From Pseudomonas fluorescens (lineage in GTDB: Bacteria; Pseudomonadota; Gammaproteobacteria; Pseudomonadales; Pseudomonadaceae): DNA of 64,000 nt. The DNA is taken from assembly GCF_000967965.1 (NCBI RefSeq), contig NZ_LACC01000011.1:310001-374000 (forward strand). The letters are read 5' to 3'. Below are positions 52,434 to 61,200 of the stretch, piece after piece (position 1 is the first letter of the stretch; each line of letters starts with the position of its first letter). A program made the position numbers and the translations under genes. The notes under the pieces are model-generated. The model made no database searches and was not told where the DNA came from. It worked only from the letters and a program-made list of their open reading frames with translations.

Positions 52434-53333
52434 TCAATTGCTTGAGAGCCTGTCACCACGGGCAAATTTCCAGGTGCGGATGATCTCCAGCCGGTCGATA
52501 TCCGACAAATCCCCGGTAAACGGTGCAAAGGGTGCTGCCAGTCGCACAATCCGCTGGGCCGCCTGGTCCAGCAGCGGTTGGCCCGAAGATTCCAGCACCA
52601 GCACTTCATACAGCGAACCGTCGCGGTTGATCGACACCATCAGGCGCAAGTTGCCGTAGATCTGTTTGCGCCGCGCTTCGTCGGGGTAGTTGAGGTTGCC
52701 GATGCGCTCGACTTTCTTGCGCCATTCGTCCTTGTACCAGGCGCCCTTGTCGCGCATGGTCGAGGCCGCGCTCAAACGGTGAATGCGTGGGCGCTTGGCG
52801 TACAGCTGTTGTTCGGCGGCCAGTTCCGCTTCGAGGCTGGCGATGTCGCTGGACAGTTGCTCGCTGTCGAAGGTCGGCGCCTGGACCTGGGGCTTGACCT
52901 CGGTCTTGGGCTCCTCGGTCTTGGCGGGGGCTTTTTTCGGCTTCGGCGCCACGGTGGTCACGGCAGCCTTCGGCGGGGCCTCCTGCGCTTCAGGCTTGGC
53001 GGCCGGCGGTGGCGTGACCTTTTGCACCTTGTTGTCCTGGAACGGCGCGACCTCGGTGGTCTTGGGAATCGCCTTTTTATCCAGGGTGCCGCTGCCTTGC
53101 TGATTTTCCTGGGCCAGGAAATCGGCTTTCTCGGGCTTTTTTTCGCTTTTGAAGGTGGCGAGGGTGATTTCCAGGGTTTTGCTGATCTGCTTGGGCTCGA
53201 CCACTGCAAACCCGACACCCAACAGCAAGGCCAGGTGGATCAACACCGCCAGAAACAGGGTAAAACCGAGGCGATCAGCCGGGCGCACGCCACGGTGGGC
53301 GAGCTCAGCAGGCAGATCGGACGGGAGGGTCAT
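52434..53333 (-). CDS. tonB: TonB-family energy transducer (TonB3-like)
   Basis: 299 aa. Short cytosolic N-terminus, one membrane anchor (LGFTLFLAVLIHLALLLGVGFAVV, residues 22-45), a Pro/Lys-rich periplasmic linker of ~110 residues, then the TonB C-terminal domain (NYPDEARRKQIYGNLRLMVSI...VLVLESSGQPLLDQAAQRIV). By position it matches PAO1 TonB3, needed for twitching and type IV pilus assembly. The ATG directly follows the U-tract of the gshB terminator, and no Shine-Dalgarno is visible. Confidence 0.9.
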   Translation of the reverse strand: MTLPSDLPAELAHRGVRPADRLGFTLFLAVLIHLALLLGVGFAVVEPKQISKTLEITLATFKSEKKPEKADFLAQENQQGSGTLDKKAIPKTTEVAPFQDNKVQKVTPPPAAKPEAQEAPPKAAVTTVAPKPKKAPAKTEEPKTEVKPQVQAPTFDSEQLSSDIASLEAELAAEQQLYAKRPRIHRLSAASTMRDKGAWYKDEWRKKVERIGNLNYPDEARRKQIYGNLRLMVSINRDGSLYEVLVLESSGQPLLDQAAQRIVRLAAPFAPFTGDLSDIDRLEIIRTWKFARGDRLSSN

Positions 53334-53336
53334 GGC

Positions 53337-53393
53337 AAAAAAACCAACATCGCGTTTTTACGGGCCCGGCATGATAACGCAATGTTGGTTTTT
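53337..53393 (-). terminator. Intrinsic terminator of gshB, abutting the tonB start
   Basis: Arms 53339-53350 (AAAAACCAACAT) and 53382-53393 form a 12-bp stem extended by five more pairs after one mismatch (53352-53356 with 53376-53380). In the minus-strand RNA it ends with seven U, three bases before the tonB ATG. Confidence 0.85.
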
Positions 53394-53476
53394 AGCTTCA
53401 AGCTCTAAGCTTCAAGCGACAAGCTGTACTCCGCACGCTTCAAGCTTGCCGCTTGTGGCTTGCAGCTTGCAGCTGC
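53393..53476. repeat. AGCTTCAAGC/GCTTGCAGCT dispersed repeat overlapping the gshB 3' end
   Basis: A run of related short units: AGCTTCAAGCTCTAAGCTTC, AAGCGACAAGCTGTA, then CGCTTCAAGCTTGCCGCTTG and TGGCTTGCAGCTTGCAGCTG. It forms imperfect inverted halves about a centre near 53430. The part from 53440 to 53476 is read as the last ~12 codons of gshB. Confidence 0.75.
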
Positions 53477-54411
53477 TTCTCTATGGCATCCATCAACATG
53501 CCGCCGATGTCAGTGCCAAACGCGTTATCGATCTCGCGAATGCATGTCGGGCTGGTGACGTTGATCTCGGTCAGGTGTTCGCCGATCACGTCCAGGCCAA
53601 CGAACAGCAGGCCTTTTTCACGCAGGGTCGGGCCGACTTGCGCGGCGATCCAGCGGTCCTTGTCGGTCAGCGGACGGGCTTCGCCGCGACCACCGGCAGC
53701 GAGGTTGCCACGGGTTTCGCCTTGGGCTGGAATCCGCGCCAGGCAATAATCCACAGGCTCGCCATCGATCATCAGAATGCGCTTGTCGCCGTCCTTGATC
53801 GCCGGCAGGTAGGCCTGGCCCATGATCTGCTGGGCGCCGAGGGCGGTCAGGGTTTCGAGGATCACCGACAGGTTCGGATCGCCCGCGCGGTGACGGAAAA
53901 TCGACGTGCCGCCCATGCCATCTAGCGGCTTGAGGATCACGTCGCCGTGTTTGGCGGCGAATTCGCGCAACACGTCGGCGCGGCGACTGACTACGGTCGG
54001 CGGCGTGCACTGCGGGAACAGCGTGGCGAACAGCTTCTCGTTGCAGTCACGCAGGCTTTGCGGCTTGTTGACCACCAGCACGCCAGCGCGCTCGGCTTGC
54101 TCCAGCAAATAGGTGGAGTAGACGAACTCCATATCGAACGGCGGATCCTTGCGCATCAGGATCACGTCCAGATCGCTCAGCAGCGCGTCGCTTTCGGCGC
54201 CCAGTTCGAACCATTTTTCCGGGTTGGCGAACACCTGCAGCGGACGCATCCGGGCCCGGGCCTGGCCTTCGCCCTGATACAGGTCGCGCTGTTCCATGTA
54301 GAACAGCTCCCAGCCACGCTTCTGCGCGGCCAGCAGCATGGCCAGCGAGCTATCCTTTTTATAGGAAATGCTGGCGATAGGGTCCATGACAATCCCGACG
54401 CGAACGCTCAT
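53440..54411 (-). CDS. gshB: Glutathione synthetase
   Basis: 323 aa ATP-grasp ligase, second step of glutathione synthesis. N-terminal VGIVMDPIASISYKKDSSLAML, ATP-binding KPLDGMGGTSIFR, RILMIDGEPVDYCLARIP, and the metal-binding EINVTSPTCIREIDNAF. Full family length. The last residues (EKQLQAASHKRQA) come from a dispersed repeat and may not be ancestral. Divergent from pilG. Confidence 0.96.
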   Translation of the reverse strand: MSVRVGIVMDPIASISYKKDSSLAMLLAAQKRGWELFYMEQRDLYQGEGQARARMRPLQVFANPEKWFELGAESDALLSDLDVILMRKDPPFDMEFVYSTYLLEQAERAGVLVVNKPQSLRDCNEKLFATLFPQCTPPTVVSRRADVLREFAAKHGDVILKPLDGMGGTSIFRHRAGDPNLSVILETLTALGAQQIMGQAYLPAIKDGDKRILMIDGEPVDYCLARIPAQGETRGNLAAGGRGEARPLTDKDRWIAAQVGPTLREKGLLFVGLDVIGEHLTEINVTSPTCIREIDNAFGTDIGGMLMDAIEKQLQAASHKRQA

Positions 54412-54646
54412 TGGGTTTTCCTCGAAAATTGGCTACCGGATCGGTATGAAAAAAGTGGCGTCAGAGTGGCGCTGAGTGTGTTCCCGGTCAAGGAAAAACC
54501 ACCTTGCGGGTCGGCCGATAGATTGGTTCTGGAGACTGTGCTAAAAAGGCTGCCATGTCGTGCCGGCCCTTGAACATCAAGGGTTTCGAGCCGCGTTAAC
54601 CGGCAAACGGACAATTTGTTTCGCAAAGGCGACGGTAGAGCATTTT

Positions 54647-55051
54647 ATGGAACAGCACCCCAGCGCCTTGAAGGTCATGGTGATCGACGATTCGAAGACG
54701 ATCCGTCGCACCGCCGAAACGCTGCTCAAGAACGTGGGTTGTGAGGTCATCACGGCCATCGACGGTTTTGATGCCCTGGCCAAGATTGCCGACAACCATC
54801 CCGGCATCATCTTTGTCGACATCATGATGCCGCGGCTGGATGGCTATCAGACCTGCGCCCTGATCAAGAACAACAGCGCGTTCAAGTCCACGCCGGTGAT
54901 TATGCTGTCGTCCAAGGACGGGCTGTTCGACAAGGCCAAGGGGCGCATCGTTGGCTCCGACCAGTTTTTGACCAAGCCGTTCAGCAAGGAAGAATTGCTT
55001 GATGCGATCCAGGCCCATGTTCCTGGCTTCGCCGCCGTTTTGCCGCAGTAG
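54647..55051 (+). CDS. pilG: Pil-Chp response regulator PilG
   Basis: 134 aa single-domain receiver. Acidic pocket in VMVIDDSKTIRR, phosphorylation Asp in IIFVDIMMPRLDG, switch Ser/Thr in VIMLSSKDG and Lys in FLTKPFSKEELL. PilG acts with ChpA to promote pilus extension and cAMP synthesis. The start at 54647 (MEQHPSALKVM) matches PAO1 length. First gene of the chp operon; pilH begins 57 bases later. Confidence 0.95.
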   Translation: MEQHPSALKVMVIDDSKTIRRTAETLLKNVGCEVITAIDGFDALAKIADNHPGIIFVDIMMPRLDGYQTCALIKNNSAFKSTPVIMLSSKDGLFDKAKGRIVGSDQFLTKPFSKEELLDAIQAHVPGFAAVLPQ

Positions 55052-55108
55052 GACACGCACAGTGACGCTCGGCCATCGGGCCAGGCGTCGACAAGAATGG
55101 GGAAGACC

Positions 55109-55474
55109 ATGGCACGTATTCTGATCGTCGATGATTCGCCGACCGAAATGTACAAACTGACCGGCATGCTGGAAAAGCACGGTCATGAAGTGTTGAAAGC
55201 CGAAAACGGCGCCGACGGCGTGGCCCTGGCCCGCCAGGAAAAGCCCGATGCAGTGCTGATGGACATCGTCATGCCCGGCCTCAACGGCTTCCAGGCCACC
55301 CGCCAACTGACCAAAGACCCGGAAACCGGGCATATCCCGGTGATCATCATCACCACCAAGGATCAGGAAACCGACAAGGTCTGGGGCACGCGCCAGGGCG
55401 CCAAGGACTATCTGACCAAACCGGTCGATGAAGACACCCTGATCAAGACCCTGAACAACGTGCTGGCCGGTTGA
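55109..55474 (+). CDS. pilH: Pil-Chp response regulator PilH
   Basis: 121 aa receiver, nearly identical to PAO1 PilH as I recall it. ILIVDDSPTEMYKLTGMLE, phosphorylation Asp in VLMDIVMPGLNGFQATR, IIITTKDQETDKVW and DYLTKPVDEDTL. PilH counteracts PilG, supporting retraction. ATG 55109 is used (GGGGAAG before it); the ATG at 55097 would put the Shine-Dalgarno inside the gene. pilI follows after 10 bases. Confidence 0.95.
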   Translation: MARILIVDDSPTEMYKLTGMLEKHGHEVLKAENGADGVALARQEKPDAVLMDIVMPGLNGFQATRQLTKDPETGHIPVIIITTKDQETDKVWGTRQGAKDYLTKPVDEDTLIKTLNNVLAG

Positions 55475-55484
55475 TCGTCAGGCC

Positions 55485-56024
55485 ATGAACGAGTCGCTGA
55501 CGGCTTTCGAGCTGCTGCTGCAAATCGACCAGCGCTGTCGTCTGCTGGCGGCGGACCTGCCGTCCCAGCCGGCCCGGCGGGACAGCTGGAGCGGCATCGG
55601 TTTTCGCCTGGGCGAACACTGGTATGTCGCGCCCATGAGCGAAGTCAGCGAAGTCTTGCATGAGCCGCGCTCCACTCAGCTGCCGGGGGTCAAACCCTGG
55701 GTCAAGGGTGTCGCCAACCTGCGCGGGCGTTTGCTGCCGGTCATGGACCTGTGCGGCTTCTTCGGGCACGAGCTTTCGGCGGCGCGCCGGCAGCGGCGGG
55801 TGTTGGTGGTGGAACATGAAGAGGTGTTTGCCGGGTTGCTGGTCGATGAAGTCTTCGGCCTCCAGCACTTTGCCCAGGACAGCCTGGAGCCGGTGCCGGC
55901 AGACGAGTTGAAGGGGCCGGTGGCGGCGTTCGTCAAAGGCCGGTTTCAGCGCGAGCAGTGCTGGCAGGTGTTCAGCCCGTTTGCGTTGACGCAGTCCCAG
56001 GGGTTCATGAACGTCGCGGTGTAG
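55485..56024 (+). CDS. pilI: CheW-like adaptor PilI
   Basis: 179 aa. One CheW domain: SGIGFRLGEHWYVAPMSEVSEVL, LPGVKPWVKGVANLRGRLLPVMDL, VLVVEHEEVFAGLLVDEVFGLQ. It links the PilJ receptor to the ChpA kinase. A REP doublet lies between it and pilJ. Confidence 0.93.
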   Translation: MNESLTAFELLLQIDQRCRLLAADLPSQPARRDSWSGIGFRLGEHWYVAPMSEVSEVLHEPRSTQLPGVKPWVKGVANLRGRLLPVMDLCGFFGHELSAARRQRRVLVVEHEEVFAGLLVDEVFGLQHFAQDSLEPVPADELKGPVAAFVKGRFQREQCWQVFSPFALTQSQGFMNVAV

Positions 56025-56042
56025 TTGGAGCAACAGAGAACC

Positions 56043-56134
56043 TTGTGGGAGCGAGCTTGCTCGCGATGACGGACTTGCAGCCAGCATTAATGTCGACTGA
56101 CACACCGCTATCGCGAGCAAGCTCGCTCCCACAG
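56043..56134. repeat. REP doublet inside the chp operon
   Basis: Arms TTGTGGGAGCGAGCTTGCTC (56043 on) and GAGCAAGCTCGCTCCCACA (ending 56133), about 50 bases apart. It fills the pilI-pilJ gap, so it would be transcribed as part of the chp message and form a stable mRNA hairpin. Confidence 0.87.
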
Positions 56135-56180
56135 GTTCCTCGGCAAGTCTTGGAAGGTGTGGGTTAACAGGCGAGGACCG

Positions 56181-58241
56181 ATGATAAAAGCAAAAGCAGG
56201 CAAGCCAATGGAAGGGTCGCGCAGCCGGTCGCAGATTATCGTGCTGTTTATCGCGCTGATCGTCTTCATCATGCTGCTGTTCGCCAACTTCGCGTACCTC
56301 AACACCCAGGCTGTCTATGACAAACAGTACATCGGCCACGCCGGCGAACTGCGCGTGCTGTCCCAGCGTATTGCCAAGAACGCCACCGAAGCCGCCGCCG
56401 GCAAGTCTGCCGCGTTCAAGTTGCTCAGTGATGCGCGCAACGATTTCGCCCAGCGCTGGGGTTATCTGAAGAAGGGCGACCCGGCCACCGGTCTGCCGCC
56501 AGCCCCTACCACCGTGCGTCCAGAGATGCGCGCGGTGCAACAGGACTGGGAACGCCTGCTGAAAAACACCGATGCGATTCTTTCCAGCGAGCAAACCGTC
56601 CTGTCGCTGCATCAGGTCGCCGCGACCCTGGCCGAAACCGTGCCGCAATTGCAGGTCGAGTACGAGAAAGTCGTCGAGATCCTGCTGCAGCGGGGCGCCC
56701 CGGCGGCCCAGGTGGCCATGGCCCAGCGCCAGTCGCTGCTGGCCGAGCGAATCCTCGGCGCGGTCAACACGGTGTTGGCCGGCGACGAAAATTCTCAGCA
56801 GGCCGCCGATGCATTCGGGCGTGACGCGACGCAGTTCGGCAAGGTGCTCAATGGCATGCTCCAGGGCGACCCGGCGCTCAAGGTCAGCCAGGTCGAAGAC
56901 CACGACGCCCGTGCGCGACTCGCGGAAATTTCCGAGCTGTTCGAGTTCGTCTCGGGCTCGGTGGACGAGATTCTCGAAACCTCGCCGGAACTATTCAAGG
57001 TCCGCGAATCGGCCTCGAACATTTTCAGCCTGTCGCAAACCCTGCTCGACGAAGCCTCACACCTGGCCAGCGGTTTCGAAAACATGGTCGGCGGGCGCAC
57101 CACAGACACCATTGGCGGTTATGTGCTGGGCTTGTTGGCGCTGGCTTCGATCATCCTGATCGGCATGGTGATGGTGCGCGAAACCAATCGTCAGTTGCGC
57201 GAAACCGCCGAGAAAAACGAGCGAAACCAGAACGCGATCATGCGCCTGCTCGACGAGATCGAAGACCTGGCCGATGGCGACCTCACGGTGACGGCCTCGG
57301 TGACCGAAGACTTTACCGGCACTATCGCCGACTCGATCAACTACTCCGTCGACCAGTTGCGCGATCTGGTCGCGACCATCAACCTCACCGCCGGCCAGGT
57401 GGCCGCCGCCGTGCAGGAAACCCAGGCCACCGCCATGCATCTGGCCCAAGCGTCGGAACATCAGGCCCAGCAGATTTCCGAAGCGTCGATGGCGATCAAC
57501 GACATGGCCGAGTCCATCGACCAGGTGTCGGCCAACGCGGCGGAATCTTCGGCGGTTGCCGAGCGCTCGGTGGAAATCGCCAACAAGGGCAACGAGGTGG
57601 TGCACAACACCATCCACGGCATGGACAACATTCGCGAACAGATTCAGGACACCGCTAAACGCATCAAGCGCCTGGGCGAGTCATCCCAGGAAATCGGCGA
57701 CATTGTCAGCCTGATCGATGACATTGCCGACCAGACCAACATCCTTGCCCTCAACGCGGCCATCCAGGCGTCCATGGCCGGTGACGCCGGTCGCGGTTTC
57801 GCCGTGGTCGCCGATGAAGTGCAGCGCCTGGCCGAGCGCTCGTCCGCCGCTACCCGGCAGATCGAAACCCTGGTGCGGGCGATCCAGACCGACACCAACG
57901 AAGCCGTCATTTCCATGGAGCAGACGACGACCGAAGTGGTGCGCGGCGCTCGTCTGGCGCAGGATGCCGGTGTGGCCCTGGAAGAAATCGAAGGCGTGTC
58001 CAAGACACTTGCGGCGTTGATCCAGAGCATTTCCAATGCGGCGCAACAACAGACGTCGTCGGCCGGTCAGATTTCCCTGACGATGAACGTGATCCAGCAG
58101 ATCACCTCGCAGACGTCGTCGGGTTCCACCGCCACGGCCGACAGCATCGGCAACCTGGCGAAAATGGCCAGTCAGTTGCGTCGTTCGGTGTCCGGTTTCA
58201 CCTTGCCCGATGCCAAGGCGCAGGTTGTGGACAAAGCTTGA
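56181..58241 (+). CDS. pilJ: Type IV pilus methyl-accepting chemoreceptor PilJ
   Basis: 686 aa. TM1 ([21 protein letters not shown], about residues 18-38), a periplasmic PilJ-type sensor domain ([20 protein letters not shown]), TM2 near 320-340 ([16 protein letters not shown]), a HAMP region and the MCP signalling domain with the hairpin tip [20 protein letters not shown] and [20 protein letters not shown]. PilJ senses pilus engagement and drives ChpA. ATG 56181 with GAGG upstream is preferred to GTG 56157. Confidence 0.95.
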   Translation: MIKAKAGKPMEGSRSRSQIIVLFIALIVFIMLLFANFAYLNTQAVYDKQYIGHAGELRVLSQRIAKNATEAAAGKSAAFKLLSDARNDFAQRWGYLKKGDPATGLPPAPTTVRPEMRAVQQDWERLLKNTDAILSSEQTVLSLHQVAATLAETVPQLQVEYEKVVEILLQRGAPAAQVAMAQRQSLLAERILGAVNTVLAGDENSQQAADAFGRDATQFGKVLNGMLQGDPALKVSQVEDHDARARLAEISELFEFVSGSVDEILETSPELFKVRESASNIFSLSQTLLDEASHLASGFENMVGGRTTDTIGGYVLGLLALASIILIGMVMVRETNRQLRETAEKNERNQNAIMRLLDEIEDLADGDLTVTASVTEDFTGTIADSINYSVDQLRDLVATINLTAGQVAAAVQETQATAMHLAQASEHQAQQISEASMAINDMAESIDQVSANAAESSAVAERSVEIANKGNEVVHNTIHGMDNIREQIQDTAKRIKRLGESSQEIGDIVSLIDDIADQTNILALNAAIQASMAGDAGRGFAVVADEVQRLAERSSAATRQIETLVRAIQTDTNEAVISMEQTTTEVVRGARLAQDAGVALEEIEGVSKTLAALIQSISNAAQQQTSSAGQISLTMNVIQQITSQTSSGSTATADSIGNLAKMASQLRRSVSGFTLPDAKAQVVDKA

Positions 58242-58278
58242 ACCGCCCATGGGTATCTGAATTGTGATTGGAGTGGTT

Positions 58279-61200
58279 ATGGGTGATCGGCACGACTATG
58301 TGGCCCTCGAGTGGGTCAAGGGCGAGATTGCCGAAACGCTGAAACAGGCTCATCACGCGATTGAAAACCTGCTCGATGATCCGCAGGCGACCCAAGCGCT
58401 GGATGATTGCCTGGCATGCATCCATCAAGTCCACGGCAGTTTGCAGATGGTCGAGTTCTACGGCGCGGCGTTGCTCGCCGAAGAAATGGAACAGCTGGCC
58501 ATGGCCTTGCAGAGCAACCGTGCCAGCCATCGCGACGAGGCGTTGCACTTGTTGATGCAGGCCCTCGGGCAACTGCCGATCTACCTCGAGCGGGTGCAAG
58601 GCGCGCGTCGCGACTTGCCACTGGTGGTGTTGCCCCTGATCAACGACCTGCGCAGCGCCCGTGGCGAAAGCCTGTTGTCGGAAACTAGCCTGTTCAGCCC
58701 GCAATTGCCCGAGTTGCCAGCGTTGGATGCAAAAACGCTGGCGCAGCTGGAGCCGGCCGAGTTGCCCGGTGTGCTGCGCAAGCTTCGGCAGATGCTGCAG
58801 CTTGCGCTGGTCGGATTCCTGCGTGAACAGGACAACGACACCAACCTCGATTACCTGGCCAAGGTCTTCACCCGCCTCGAAGCACTGTGCACCAATGCAC
58901 CTCTGAGCCCGTTATGGCAGGTGGCATCGGCGCTGGTCGAAGGCATGCGGGGCGGTGCGATCGCCAACAGCCCGGCCTTGCGCAGTCTGTTCAAGGAGGC
59001 CGACAAGGAACTCAAGCGCATGCTCGAACAAGGCATGCCCGGCATCAATCAACCGGCCCCGCCGGAGCTGCTCAAGAGTTTGCTGTTCTACATTGCTAAG
59101 GCCGAACATCCCACCGGGCAGATGCTGACCATGAAAGAACGCTACTCACTGGACGACGCGCTGCCTGACAGCGCGATGGTCGATGAAGAACGCGCGCGGC
59201 TGGCCGGTCCCGACCGTGATGCCATGCGCTCGGTACTGGCTGCGCTGTGCGAAGAGCTGGTGCGGGTCAAGGAGCGCCTGGACCTGTTCGTGCGCAGTGA
59301 CCGCCAGCACACCTCCGACCTCGACAGCCTGCTGGCGCCGCTGCGGCAAATAGCTGACACCTTGGCGGTGCTGGGTTTCGGCCAGCCGCGCAAGGTGATC
59401 ATCGATCAATTGGCGGTGGTGCTCAGTCTCGCTCAGGGTCAGCGCGAACCCAACGATGCGATCCTCATGGACGTTGCCGGGGCCTTGTTGTACGTCGAAG
59501 CGACGCTGGCCGGCATGGTCGGAACCGTTGAGCCGGAGAGCCAGGACGACAACCGCCTGCCGACCACCGACCTGACGCAGATCCATCAGATCGTGATCAA
59601 GGAGGCCCGCATCTGTTTGCTGCAGGCCAAGGACATGATCGTCGACTACATCGACGCCGATTGGGACCGCCAGCATTTGCAGGCGCTGCCGGCCTTGCTG
59701 ACCCAGGTGCGTGGCGCGCTGGCGATGATTCCCTTGAGCCGGGCGGCGAGCCTGGTCGAGACCTGCAATCACTTTATTCGCGAGCACCTGCTGCTCGAGC
59801 CGGGTCAACCGGGCTGGCAGGAACTGGACAGCCTGGCCGACGTGATCACCAGCATCGAGTACTACCTCGAGCGCCTCAGCGATGACCCGCAGGCGCAGGG
59901 TGAAAACCTGCTCGATGTCGCGGAAAAAAGCCTGGCAAGCCTCGGGTTTTTCCCCAGTGAGCAGCATGTGCCCGTGCTTGATGATGTACTCAACCCGAGC
60001 GATGCGCAGGTCATGCAGATGATGCAGGGTCTGGATGATCCACAGATCGTCCAGACCCTGGCCGATGTGCTCGCCAGCCCGGTTTCGAGCCTGAACCCGC
60101 CCGCGTTGAACACCCCGGGCAGCCTGCTGCCGCCGCCCGCGGGCGAAGAGCCGGTGGACGAAGAACTGCGCGAAGTGTTCCTCGAAGAAACCGACGAGGT
60201 CCTGGAAGTCCTGCGCGAGTACTTACCGCGCTGGTCGGTCAACCCTGACAACCGTTCGGCCCTGGGTGAGCTGCGCCGCGCCTTCCATACCCTCAAGGGC
60301 AGTGGCCGCATGGTGCGCGCCCTGGTGCTGGGCGAGCTGGCCTGGGCCGTGGAAAACCTGCTTAACCGCGTACTGGAAAACAGCGTGGAACCGGGCGCCA
60401 CGGTGCAGCAACTGATCGGCGATGTGCTGCATCTGCTGCCGGAACTGGTGGCCGAATACGCCGCCAATGCCCAGCGTCAGCGCAACGATGTCGACCAGTT
60501 GGCCGCCCGCGCCCATGCCCTGGCCAAGGGCGATGAACCGGTGTCCGATGAGGATACGCAAGATGTCGCGGCCCTCGACCCGCTGTTGCTGGAGATCTTC
60601 CGCAAAGAAGCCGAAACCCATCTGGGCAGCCTCAATCGCTTCCTTGATCAGGCCGCCGAACATGTGCCGTTGCAGGCCAGCGACGAATTGCAGCGCGCCT
60701 TGCACACCCTTAAGGGCAGCGCTTATATGGCCGGTGTGTTGCCGATTGCCGAGCTGGCCGCACCGCTGGATCAACTGGCCCGAGAATACAAGGCGCACCT
60801 GATCGCGCTGGATCTGGATGAAGTCGAATTGCTGCTGGAAGCTGAAGGGCTGTTTCGCCTCGGTTTGCGCCAGCTCAAGAAAGATCCGCTGGCGGAAATT
60901 CCCGGTGCCCGGGGTTTGGCCGAGCGCGCCAGGGTGCTGCTGGCCGAGCACCTGGAAAACCTCCTGAGCACACCGAACAGCGGGTTGCGGATCAAGCGCG
61001 ATCCGCAACTGATCAACAACTTTCTCGCCCAGGGCATGGACATCCTGCTGGACGCCGAAAGCCTGTTGCAGCGTTGGCAGCAACACCCCGGCGAACGTCA
61101 GGAACTCAGCGCGCTGCTGGACGAACTGACAACCCTCGGCGAAGGCGCCCACCTGGCCGACCTGCACCCGGTGGATGAGCTGTGCGAAGCATTGCTCGAT

